NCBI GenBank assembly: GCA_018065205.1
Contig: JAGHTR010000005.1
Span: 1 to 29,970, forward strand
Reading direction: 5' to 3'
DNA: 29,970 nt
DNA from: Candidatus Colicola caccequi
GTDB lineage: Bacteria; Bacteroidota; Bacteroidia; Bacteroidales; Paludibacteraceae
In this document: piece by piece, positions 1 to 6,774 of the stretch
How the letters are laid out: each line of letters starts with the position of its first letter
How positions within the stretch are numbered: position 1 is the stretch's first letter
Notes under the pieces: generated by a model
Databases searched by the model: none
The model's input: only the letters and a program-made list of their open reading frames with translations
Told to the model about the DNA's origin: nothing
Program-made: the position numbers and the translations under genes

Positions 1-735
1 AGTGATAATGCTCGTAAATACTGGAGTGTATTAAAGACGCGTCTTAAAGAAGAGGGAAATGAGTTGGCTACAAATTGTAGTCAACTGAAAATGACCTCTC
101 ATACAGATGGAAAACGCTATCTTACAGATGTCGCTGATACGGAGCAGATTTTACGTTTGATTCAATCCGTGCCAAGCAAGAAGGCAGAGCCCATCAAGCA
201 ATGGCTAGCATCTGTAGGAGCCGAGCGGCTAAATCAAATGCAAGATCCGGAGCGGAGCTTGCAACAAATGGTGGCCGATTATCGTCGTTTGGGGTATTCA
301 GAGAATTGGATTAACCAACGTATTAAGACTATTGAGATTCGTAAAGGGCTGACGGATGAGTGGCAACGAGGAGGTGTGCAAAACGAGGCCCAATATGCTT
401 TTTTGACGGATTTAATGAGCAAGGTGTGGAGCGGTCTTTCTACGAAAGAGTATAAGCATCATAAAGGCTTAACTACCCAAAATCTTCGTGACAATATGAC
501 CAATACAGAGTTGCTGCTTAATGCTTTAGCCGAACAAGCTGCTACCGATATCAGTAAGGAGCAGAATCCCAAAGGCATAATGGCGAATGCTCAAGTCGCA
601 GTTGAAGGTGCGAGTGTAGCCAAGACCGCCCGTCAAGAGTTGGAGAAGAAACTTGGTCATTCTGTTATTAGCAGTAAAAAAGCAATTGATTACATTCAAC
701 CTACTGATGAACTTCCCTTTTCGGAACCGGAATAG
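1..735 (+). CDS. dinD: DinD/BRO-family protein, 5' end cut by window edge
   Basis: The reading frame is open from base 1 (agt gat aat gct) and ends with TAG at 733-735, giving 244 residues with the N-terminus missing. A TTG at 64 could be taken as a start, but the codons before it read SDNARKYWSVLKTRL, a typical BRO-N/DinD segment, so the gene clearly begins upstream of the window. Other family hallmarks are NCSQLKM, LTDVADTEQILRLIQSVPS, KAEPIKQWLASVG and the GLTTQNLRDNMTNTELLLNALAE segment near the C-terminus. E. coli DinD is about 274 residues, so roughly 30-40 residues are probably absent. Family knowledge: DinD is SOS-induced in E. coli and reported to inhibit RecA filaments; BRO-N domains are common in phage antirepressors. 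No other mobile-element gene is visible here, so its origin cannot be judged. The family is confident; the precise role is not. Confidence 0.8.
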   Translation, partial: SDNARKYWSVLKTRLKEEGNELATNCSQLKMTSHTDGKRYLTDVADTEQILRLIQSVPSKKAEPIKQWLASVGAERLNQMQDPERSLQQMVADYRRLGYSENWINQRIKTIEIRKGLTDEWQRGGVQNEAQYAFLTDLMSKVWSGLSTKEYKHHKGLTTQNLRDNMTNTELLLNALAEQAATDISKEQNPKGIMANAQVAVEGASVAKTARQELEKKLGHSVISSKKAIDYIQPTDELPFSEPE

Positions 736-999
736 TTAAAGTGAACACCTCGAAAAGTACGCCCGCCCAAACCTGCCAAAATCCTTGCTTTCCGTGGGCT
801 TGGTGTTAGGCTTAGTGGGTCATTTATTGGTGTGCTCTAAGCACCGGAGATGCTACGGAACTTCAGACGCGCCTCGTCGGAGCAAAAACTTCGCAAGGGT
901 TGATTGCCACGAAGTTTAATCAACAGGCGAGTTGTGCTCCTCCTCTCCCCATAACCTCTTACGAACTTCTGGGGACCCCAAGAAACGAGAAACATCAAA
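736..999. other. Gene-free stretch with no recognised content
   Basis: This stretch between the DinD-like gene and the nrdJ terminator carries no credible gene, tRNA or known RNA that I can recognise. By eye it is richer in G and C than the other intergenic regions, which are strongly AT-rich and hold promoters. It contains two small inverted repeats: GTGCT/AGCAC at 832-844 with a 3-nt loop, and GTTGATT/AATCAAC at 899-905 and 918-924 with a 12-nt loop. Neither is followed by a T-tract on either strand, so neither looks like a terminator. It could be decayed coding sequence, an unrecognised structured RNA, or the scar of an insertion linked to the neighbouring DinD-like gene. None of these is supported beyond composition and position. 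Confidence 0.4.
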
Positions 1000-1030
1000 A
1001 ACGGCAACTTCGTTAGAAATTGCCGTTCTT
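995..1030 (-). terminator. Rho-independent terminator of nrdJ
   Basis: AACGGCAA at 1000-1007 and TTGCCGTT at 1020-1027 form a perfect 8-bp stem with a 12-nt loop. Read on the minus strand, the second arm runs into TTGCCGTTTTTG, giving a short T-tract. The hairpin lies about 27 nt beyond the nrdJ stop codon, where its terminator is expected. Confidence 0.75.
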
Positions 1031-1053
1031 TGTTACCGGAGTTGCTCCGACGA

Positions 1054-3618
1054 TTATCCGCCGCATTTGCTGTAGCCACACTCACGGCAGTGCATACATC
1101 CTTCTTCGAAGACCAGCGGTTGACCGCAGTTAGGGCAGACTTGACCCTGAACGATGGTGCCATCCTGGATGTACTTCTTCAGGGCACGCTCAACACCGAC
1201 TTTCCAGCTATTGATGCTCTCGGTATTCATCTGCAGACCACCAATCATCTTGATGACTTGGTCGATAGGCATACCATAACGGAGCACGCCGGAGATAAGT
1301 TTGGCATAGTTCCAGAACTCCTTATCAAACTTGTAACTCAGACCTTCCATAGTGGTCTTGAAGCCACGTGTATTGACGAACTGGAAGTCATAACGGTGAG
1401 TGCCATCCTCCTGAGTAACACGGATAATCTTACCCTTGGTAACACTCTTAGGAATCATCAAACCTTCCTCGTCATCAGCCAGACCGGTGAAGATCTCATA
1501 CGGCATACCGTGTTGAATACCCACAAAGGCAATCCATTTATCTTTGTTATTTTGGAAGCGAACGACATCGCACTCTAATTCAACCGGACGCTCAGGAACT
1601 TTATTCTCAAAGCATACACAGTTGCAGTCCTCTTTCTTCTCTTCTTTCTTCTTATCGTCCTTCTTGTTGACACTCTCTAAGATATTGCCACGACTGCCAT
1701 CACGATAGACGGTGCAACCCTTACAACCGCAACGCCAAGCCTCTTCGTAGAGTTGACCTACCAACTCCTCAGATACATCATGCGGCAGGTTGATAGTGAC
1801 AGAGATAGAGTGGTCCACCCACTTTTGAATAGCGCCTTGCATCTGCACTTTCTTGAGCCAGTCCACATCGTTGGCCGTAGCATGGAAATAAGGTGATTCT
1901 TGGACGAGAGCATCCACTTCCTCCTGCGAATAACGATGCGTAGGATCGTACGGATGACCATTGGCATTCATCCATGTGATGAACTTATGGTGGAAGACGA
2001 TATATTCCTCAAAACTATCACCCACTTCGTCGGTATAATCAACATGCACGTTCTTATCGTTGGGGTTCACCTTGCGGCGACGACGATAAACAGGCTGGAA
2101 GACGGGTTCGATACCGGAGGTGGTCTGTGTCATGATAGAGGTCGTTCCCGTAGGAGCGATAGTCAGACAGGCGATGTTACGACGTCCGTATTGGCACATT
2201 TCCTTATAGAGGTCCTCATCAGCCTCTTTGATACGCAGGATATACGGATTGTTAGCTTCGCGCTTAGCATCATAGACCTCAAAAGCACCACGTTCCTTAG
2301 CCATATTGACGCTGCTGCGATAAGCGGCTAACGCCAAGGTCTTATGGACGAGTACCGAGAAATCAATAGCCTCCTGAGTGCCATAAGTCAGTCCCATAGC
2401 GGCTAACATATCTCCTTCCGCCGTAGTGCCGACACCGGTACGACGTCCTTGGATGGTCTTATGACGAATCTTCTCCCATAACTCGCGCTCGGTGCGCTTG
2501 ATGGTGTCGGACTCAGGGTCAGAAGCAATCTTAGCCAAGATCTTATCAATCTTCTCCATCTCCAAATCAATGATATCATCCATGATACGTTGAGCCACCA
2601 TGATATGACGACGGAAGAGGTCAAAGTCAAATTCAGCCTGCGGCGTGAAGGGGTTCTTAACGTAACTATAGAGGTTGATGGCTAACAGACGGCAACTGTC
2701 GTAGGGGCACAAAGGAATCTCACCGCAGGGATTGGTGCTGACGGTGCGATAACCGAGGTCGGCATAGCAGTCCGGCACACTTTCACGAATAATAGTATCC
2801 CAGAACAGCACACCGGGTTCGGCACTCTTCCATGCATTATGGATGATTTTCTTCCATAACGCCCGCGCGTCTATTTCCTTTTTATATAAGGGATTGGCGC
2901 TGAAGATAGGGTATTCCTGCTGATAGGGTACACCTTCAATAGCGGCTTTCATAAAGTCATCATGCACTTTGACGCTGACGTTAGCACCGGTGACCTTGCC
3001 GCTTTCCATCTTAGCATCGATAAAAGCCTCGGAGTCGGGGTGTTTGATACTGACGGACAACATAAGAGCACCACGACGACCGTCCTGAGCCACCTCGCGT
3101 GTGGAGTTGCTGTAACGCTCCATGAAAGGCACGAGACCGGTGGAGGTGAGGGCAGAGTTCTTAACAGGCGAACCGGAAGGACGAATCTGACTCATATCAT
3201 GACCAACACCGCCACGACGTTTCATTAACTGCACTTGCTCCTCATCCAGTTGGATGATAGCACCGTAACTATCGGACTGACCATCCTGACCAATCACGAA
3301 ACAGTTACTCAGACTTGCCACTTGGAAGTCATTACCGATGCCGGTCATCGGACTGCCCTGTGGCACGATGTAACGGAAGTCACGCATGAGTTCAAATAAC
3401 TCGGCTTCCGACATAGGGTTCTTGTACTTAGCCTCAATACGGGCAATCTCTCTTGCCAGACGATGATGCATGTCGTCAGGGGTCAGTTCGAACAGGTTAC
3501 CGTAACTGTCCTTAAGAGCATACTTGGTTGACCATACTCGAGCGGCCAACTCATCCCCGTGGAAGTACTCGGTTGAAGCTAATTCAGCTTCTTTCTGGGT
3601 GTATGTTTTCTTTTCCAT
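1054..3618 (-). CDS. nrdJ: Adenosylcobalamin-dependent (class II) ribonucleotide reductase
   Basis: Makes deoxyribonucleotides from ribonucleotides using a thiyl radical generated from adenosylcobalamin, so it needs no oxygen. The product is 854 residues, usual for Bacteroidota NrdJ. Visible motifs are SNCFVIG with the first redox cysteine at C106, the finger-loop NPCGEIPL with the radical cysteine C298, SCRLLAINLYSY (C309), APTGTTSIMTQTTSGIEPVFQP, and a cysteine-rich C-terminus (CPNCGQP, CMHCRECG) of the kind used for re-reduction or zinc binding. The start at 3618 (MEKKTYTQKEAEL) is preferred over a frame-open ATG 20 codons upstream, because that one lies upstream of the -7 box and would not be transcribed. 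It stands alone between its own promoter (3648-3679) and terminator (1000-1027). The leader is only about 24 nt, too short for a cobalamin riboswitch. Confidence 0.95.
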   Translation of the reverse strand: MEKKTYTQKEAELASTEYFHGDELAARVWSTKYALKDSYGNLFELTPDDMHHRLAREIARIEAKYKNPMSEAELFELMRDFRYIVPQGSPMTGIGNDFQVASLSNCFVIGQDGQSDSYGAIIQLDEEQVQLMKRRGGVGHDMSQIRPSGSPVKNSALTSTGLVPFMERYSNSTREVAQDGRRGALMLSVSIKHPDSEAFIDAKMESGKVTGANVSVKVHDDFMKAAIEGVPYQQEYPIFSANPLYKKEIDARALWKKIIHNAWKSAEPGVLFWDTIIRESVPDCYADLGYRTVSTNPCGEIPLCPYDSCRLLAINLYSYVKNPFTPQAEFDFDLFRRHIMVAQRIMDDIIDLEMEKIDKILAKIASDPESDTIKRTERELWEKIRHKTIQGRRTGVGTTAEGDMLAAMGLTYGTQEAIDFSVLVHKTLALAAYRSSVNMAKERGAFEVYDAKREANNPYILRIKEADEDLYKEMCQYGRRNIACLTIAPTGTTSIMTQTTSGIEPVFQPVYRRRRKVNPNDKNVHVDYTDEVGDSFEEYIVFHHKFITWMNANGHPYDPTHRYSQEEVDALVQESPYFHATANDVDWLKKVQMQGAIQKWVDHSISVTINLPHDVSEELVGQLYEEAWRCGCKGCTVYRDGSRGNILESVNKKDDKKKEEKKEDCNCVCFENKVPERPVELECDVVRFQNNKDKWIAFVGIQHGMPYEIFTGLADDEEGLMIPKSVTKGKIIRVTQEDGTHRYDFQFVNTRGFKTTMEGLSYKFDKEFWNYAKLISGVLRYGMPIDQVIKMIGGLQMNTESINSWKVGVERALKKYIQDGTIVQGQVCPNCGQPLVFEEGCMHCRECGYSKCGG

Positions 3619-3647
3619 AAAATGTGTTTTTTTCACGAAATCGGATG

Positions 3648-3679
3648 CAAAATTACAACAAAAAAATGATATACGCAAA
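3648..3679 (-). promoter_or_regulatory. nrdJ promoter, Bacteroidota type
   Basis: On the minus strand a -33 TTTG (3676-3679) is followed after exactly 20 nt by the -7 box TAATTTTG (3648-3655). Transcription should start near 3642, about 24 nt ahead of the nrdJ ATG. The spacer begins CGTATATCA and ends TTG, matching the other promoters in this window. Confidence 0.8.
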
Positions 3680-3713
3680 CAAAAAATGCGGTTTTTTTTA
3701 TTTGCAGAATATC

Positions 3714-3793
3714 AAAGTTGTCCAAAACAAAAGTGCAAATCGTTGATTAATACCGACTTGCACTTTTTGAATAGGGGTTAAAGTTGTCCAAAA
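3714..3793 (+). repeat. Two identical 14-bp direct repeats flanking a hairpin
   Basis: AAAGTTGTCCAAAA occurs at 3714-3727 and again at 3780-3793 in the same orientation, 66 bp apart start to start. The thioesterase terminator hairpin (3729-3767) sits between them. The first copy lies about 35 bp upstream of the nrdJ -33 element. The second copy runs into an A8T7 tract (3790-3804) right behind the thioesterase stop. The function is unknown; a paired regulator site for nrdJ is one possibility. Confidence 0.6.
3729..3767 (-). terminator. Probable terminator of the S9 peptidase-thioesterase unit
   Basis: AAAAGTGCAA at 3729-3738 pairs perfectly with TTGCACTTTT at 3758-3767 (10 bp, 19-nt loop). 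On the minus strand the hairpin is followed by a T-rich run (TTTTGTTTTGG). It lies about 40 nt past the stop codon of the thioesterase gene. The A- and T-rich flanks on both sides mean it could also work on the plus strand, but no plus-strand gene ends here. Confidence 0.7.
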
Positions 3794-3805
3794 AAAATTT
3801 TTTTG

Positions 3806-4552
3806 TCAAAAACCTAATTCGTTGTTTATATCAATTCTACATGTGCATAGAATGTGACCATCTTCGTCAACTTGTTGATATTGGGCACTTTGCGAAGATG
3901 TTAAAAAGATAGTCTGAATATGCTCTTCGATTTTAACTTCCTTTAAATAGTTGATTGTCAACGAGATGCAATCATTTTGAACATTTACGGGATAGGCATC
4001 CATCATTCGTTCCAAGTATTTGCATGAATTGCAATGCCGATTATAGTCGCAATCGGAGTATTGGATGGTATGTGGTACAATGCCGGAGGGATTGGTGATA
4101 GGCATTAGACGCGGTGCCTTAGGCATGTTGATAGGTTCGCCATCCACGGTATTGGCAAAGATAGGCATATCAAAGGCATTGACAATCTCGCGTTTATCTA
4201 AATCCAGCACCGCCCAGACGCTGGTGGCACGACCGATGAGGCGTTCGTTATGGGAGGCAGGATCCACTAAATAAACACGGTAAGCGCGTGTAGATAGCAT
4301 GTGTGCGTTCTGTTCAATCCATGTCTCGATACGCAGGACTTCGTTGTGGGTAGGGATATACTTCATCTGCAAGTGCAGCCGCACAATGACCCATGTGTAG
4401 TTATAGGGCAGCAGGTGCTGGATGCCAAAGCCTTGCTCGTCGGAGGCTCGTCCTGCCACGTTAAGCAAGTAATTCTCTAAGGTATAGAGTCTTAGTTTGC
4501 GATGTATATCAACCTCTTGAGGTTGAATCTCGTACGTATAACTATGCTTCAT
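3806..4552 (-). CDS. Acyl-ACP thioesterase (FatA/FatB-like)
   Basis: Predicted to hydrolyse acyl-acyl carrier protein, releasing free fatty acids in the cytoplasm. The 248-residue length fits a bacterial two-hotdog acyl-ACP thioesterase. The first hotdog covers about residues 1-125 (YNYTWVIVRLHLQMKYIP, then RIETWIEQ), and the second about 155-245 starts with the catalytic region SDCDYNRHCNSCKYLE. Its D169, N171 and H173 align with the D-x-N-x-H of plant FatA/FatB. No signal peptide is seen. The ATG at 4552 follows the stop of the S9 peptidase gene by one base, so the two genes are almost certainly cotranscribed and translationally coupled. Their functional link is not obvious. The family is confident; chain-length preference cannot be read from sequence. 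Confidence 0.88.
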   Translation of the reverse strand: MKHSYTYEIQPQEVDIHRKLRLYTLENYLLNVAGRASDEQGFGIQHLLPYNYTWVIVRLHLQMKYIPTHNEVLRIETWIEQNAHMLSTRAYRVYLVDPASHNERLIGRATSVWAVLDLDKREIVNAFDMPIFANTVDGEPINMPKAPRLMPITNPSGIVPHTIQYSDCDYNRHCNSCKYLERMMDAYPVNVQNDCISLTINYLKEVKIEEHIQTIFLTSSQSAQYQQVDEDGHILCTCRIDINNELGF

Positions 4553-4553
4553 A

Positions 4554-6626
4554 TTACTTGAGGTATTTGTCTAACCATTCATAGAAAGTGCGCTGCCATA
4601 AGATACCGTTTTGGGGTTTGAGCACCCAGTGGTTTTCGTCCGGGAAGATAAGCAGTTCGGCGTCTATGCCACGCAGTTTAGCGGCATCGTAGGCTGCCAT
4701 AGCCTGATTGGCCAAGATACGATAGTCTTTCTCGCCATGGATACATAGGATGGGGGTGTCCCATTGGTCTACGAACAGGTGAGGCGAGTTGGCATAACTG
4801 CGTTGTGCAATGGCGTTGGTCTTGTCCCAATAGGCTCCACCTAAGTCCCAATTGACGAACCACATCTCTTCGGTCTCCAGGTACTGCATCTCTAAGTTAA
4901 AAATGCCGTCATGGGCAATGAAAGCCTTGAAACGTTTATTATGATGACCGGCTAACCAATACACGGAGAATCCGCCAAAGCTGGCTCCCACGCATCCTAA
5001 ACGGTCTTTATCTACGTATGGCAGGTTAGCGCAGGCTTCGTCGATGGCCGTGAGGTAGTCCTTCATACATTGTCCGCCATAGTCCCCGCTAATCTGCTCG
5101 CACCATGCGTTGCCAAAGCCGGGCAGACCGTGACGATTAGGAGCGACTACAACATAGCCGTTGGCTGCCATCATCATGAAGTTCCAGCGATAGGACCAGA
5201 ACTGACTGATAGGCGACTGAGGTCCTCCCTCGCAATAAAGGAGAGTGGGGTATTTCTTAGTGGCATCAAAGTGCGGAGGCAGGATGATCCATGTGAGCAT
5301 ATCTTCGCCGGTAGTTGTTTTTTGCCAACGCGGAACGACCGAACCCATAGTGACTTGGTCGTAGATATTCTTGTTCTCAAAGGTAAGTTGGATGTCATCC
5401 ATGAATAACTCGTTCGCCTCGCACATAGAGTGGCGCAAGTAATAGAGGTGTCCGTCGATATAGTCAACCGGCTGATAGTCATATTGTCCGCCCTTGAGTT
5501 GTTGAATGGTTTGATTGACGGCAGATACACTATATAGTCCCACTTCGCCATGCCAGCATGCCGAGAAGATGATGGACGAATCGTTAGCCCAGAAGAACTC
5601 ATCTACGTTTGTCTCTAAGGCACGGCTGACAAAGGTAGTTTGGTGGGTAGAGAGGTCCTGAATCATCAGTCTGTTTTGGTCACTCTCGTATCCGTCCCGT
5701 TCCATGCTGAGCCATGCTATACGGGTGCCGTCCGGCGAGAACTGAGGATTGGTGTCATAACCCATCATACCTTCGGTTATATTCGTGTGCGTATGGGCAG
5801 TTACGTTATATAGGTAGATGTCCGAATTGGTGCTGAGCGCATAGTCTTTTCCGGCTTTCTTGCGGCAGGTGTAAGCAAGGGTTTCGTTGTCGCTGTTCCA
5901 TGCTAATTGTTCAATGCCACCCCAAGGCTTCATGGGACTCTCGTACGGCGTGTCTTGCAAGATATTGACGGGATTGGAGAGTTGTGCGGAACGGATATCC
6001 ATCTCGTTCTTATAGTTGATATCTAACTGACATATAAAAGGCTGCGGGGCCGTTTCGGTCCATTCATCCCAATGCTTATACATGAGGTCGGTTACCACGC
6101 GTCCGGAGGCTTTGTCTAAGTCGGGGTACTTGTCTTGGGTAGAAGGTACGGTCTTGACTTGACTGATTAGGACGATACGGTCGCGACGCGGAGACAATAA
6201 GAAACCTTCGACGTCCTGGTCATAGCCGCTGACGGGGATGTCTTGTTTATGCTGACGCAGCGTGAGGTGTCCGTTCTTGAGATAGGCCAATACGCCTCCG
6301 CCACCGAACCAAGCCGGGTCGGAACCGACAAACTCATCAATGAGTTGGAACTGACCATCGGACTCCCAACCGATGCGAATCCACGATGTAGAGCGGTTTT
6401 CCGCTACGCTGTAATAACTGACCGAATAGGCTATCCAACCGGTCTCTATATCTACGATGGCGGCGTTGATGCGTCCCATAGCCCAAAGGGCTTCTGCACT
6501 AAAACGACCATCGTTGATGGTAATTTGTGGCTTCGTAATAGGAGCAGGTTGATCGGTAGCGGATGGTTTACAACTCATAACAAAAAAGGCTATAGCAGCC
6601 AGACTGAAAAGTTTAATATGATTCAT
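4554..6626 (-). CDS. S9-family prolyl oligopeptidase-like lipoprotein
   Basis: A 690-residue serine peptidase predicted to cut peptides from their N-termini (dipeptidyl or acylaminoacyl peptidase type) in the periplasm or at a membrane surface. The start MNHIKLFSLAAIAFFVMSCKPS is a lipoprotein signal with the lipobox cysteine at C19. Residues about 35-420 form a beta-propeller with TolB/WD-like repeats (NPQFSPDGTRIAWLSMERDG is the clearest). The C-terminal alpha/beta-hydrolase domain carries the triad: nucleophile S549 in GASFGG, D634 in IHGEKDYRI, and H666 in DENHWV. It is the first gene of a two-gene unit with the thioesterase, and its promoter lies at 6649-6680, back to back with that of the fumarase gene. 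Exact substrate specificity is unknown. Confidence 0.9.
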   Translation of the reverse strand: MNHIKLFSLAAIAFFVMSCKPSATDQPAPITKPQITINDGRFSAEALWAMGRINAAIVDIETGWIAYSVSYYSVAENRSTSWIRIGWESDGQFQLIDEFVGSDPAWFGGGGVLAYLKNGHLTLRQHKQDIPVSGYDQDVEGFLLSPRRDRIVLISQVKTVPSTQDKYPDLDKASGRVVTDLMYKHWDEWTETAPQPFICQLDINYKNEMDIRSAQLSNPVNILQDTPYESPMKPWGGIEQLAWNSDNETLAYTCRKKAGKDYALSTNSDIYLYNVTAHTHTNITEGMMGYDTNPQFSPDGTRIAWLSMERDGYESDQNRLMIQDLSTHQTTFVSRALETNVDEFFWANDSSIIFSACWHGEVGLYSVSAVNQTIQQLKGGQYDYQPVDYIDGHLYYLRHSMCEANELFMDDIQLTFENKNIYDQVTMGSVVPRWQKTTTGEDMLTWIILPPHFDATKKYPTLLYCEGGPQSPISQFWSYRWNFMMMAANGYVVVAPNRHGLPGFGNAWCEQISGDYGGQCMKDYLTAIDEACANLPYVDKDRLGCVGASFGGFSVYWLAGHHNKRFKAFIAHDGIFNLEMQYLETEEMWFVNWDLGGAYWDKTNAIAQRSYANSPHLFVDQWDTPILCIHGEKDYRILANQAMAAYDAAKLRGIDAELLIFPDENHWVLKPQNGILWQRTFYEWLDKYLK

Positions 6627-6648
6627 AATTGCATTTCATTTGCGGCTG

Positions 6649-6680
6649 CAAAGGTAGCAAAAATAAATGAAATACACAAA
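6649..6680 (-). promoter_or_regulatory. Promoter of the S9 peptidase-thioesterase unit
   Basis: On the minus strand a -33 TTTG (6677-6680), exactly 20 nt, then a -7 box TACCTTTG (6649-6656). The predicted start near 6643 gives a leader of about 17 nt. The spacer begins TGTATTTCA, in line with the other promoters of the window. Confidence 0.75.
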
Positions 6681-6705
6681 TAAAAATAATTTTGTGACAT
6701 AAAAA

Positions 6706-6737
6706 TTTGCATATATGCAATATTTTTTATATCTTTG
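6706..6737 (+). promoter_or_regulatory. Promoter of the fumarase-to-argD run, with palindrome over -33
   Basis: A -33 TTTG (6706-6709), 20 nt, then a -7 box TATCTTTG (6730-6737). Transcription should start near 6742, about 32 nt ahead of the fumarase ATG. The -33 element is embedded in a perfect 14-bp palindrome, TTGCATATATGCAA at 6707-6720, which could be an operator. This is the only clear promoter seen ahead of the eight-gene run. Confidence 0.8.
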
Positions 6738-6774
6738 CACGTCATTTCAAAAAGTGTCTAATAAAATTAAGTAT

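Noticed and set aside
832..844. Hairpin GTGCT/AGCAC as terminator of the DinD-like gene
   Set aside because: The stem is only 5 bp and no T-tract follows on either strand.
837..1163. 108-codon minus-strand open frame
   Set aside because: It runs over the nrdJ terminator and the nrdJ 3' end in another frame, has no family likeness and starts inside nrdJ.
1030..1578. 182-codon plus-strand open frame, and a 143-codon one at 1900-2331
   Set aside because: Both are antisense to nrdJ, whose protein is complete and strongly conserved; they are shadows of its codon bias.
3524..3781. 85-codon plus-strand open frame across the nrdJ promoter
   Set aside because: It is antisense to the nrdJ start, promoter and upstream terminator, and its translation (phenylalanine- and lysine-rich) reflects AT-rich non-coding DNA.
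3619..3805. Cobalamin riboswitch ahead of nrdJ
   Set aside because: The promoter sits too close to the start codon, and no B12-box-like sequence was seen in the region.
6243..6683. 146-codon plus-strand open frame
   Set aside because: Lies antisense to the S9 peptidase N-terminus and runs into its promoter; no recognisable domain.
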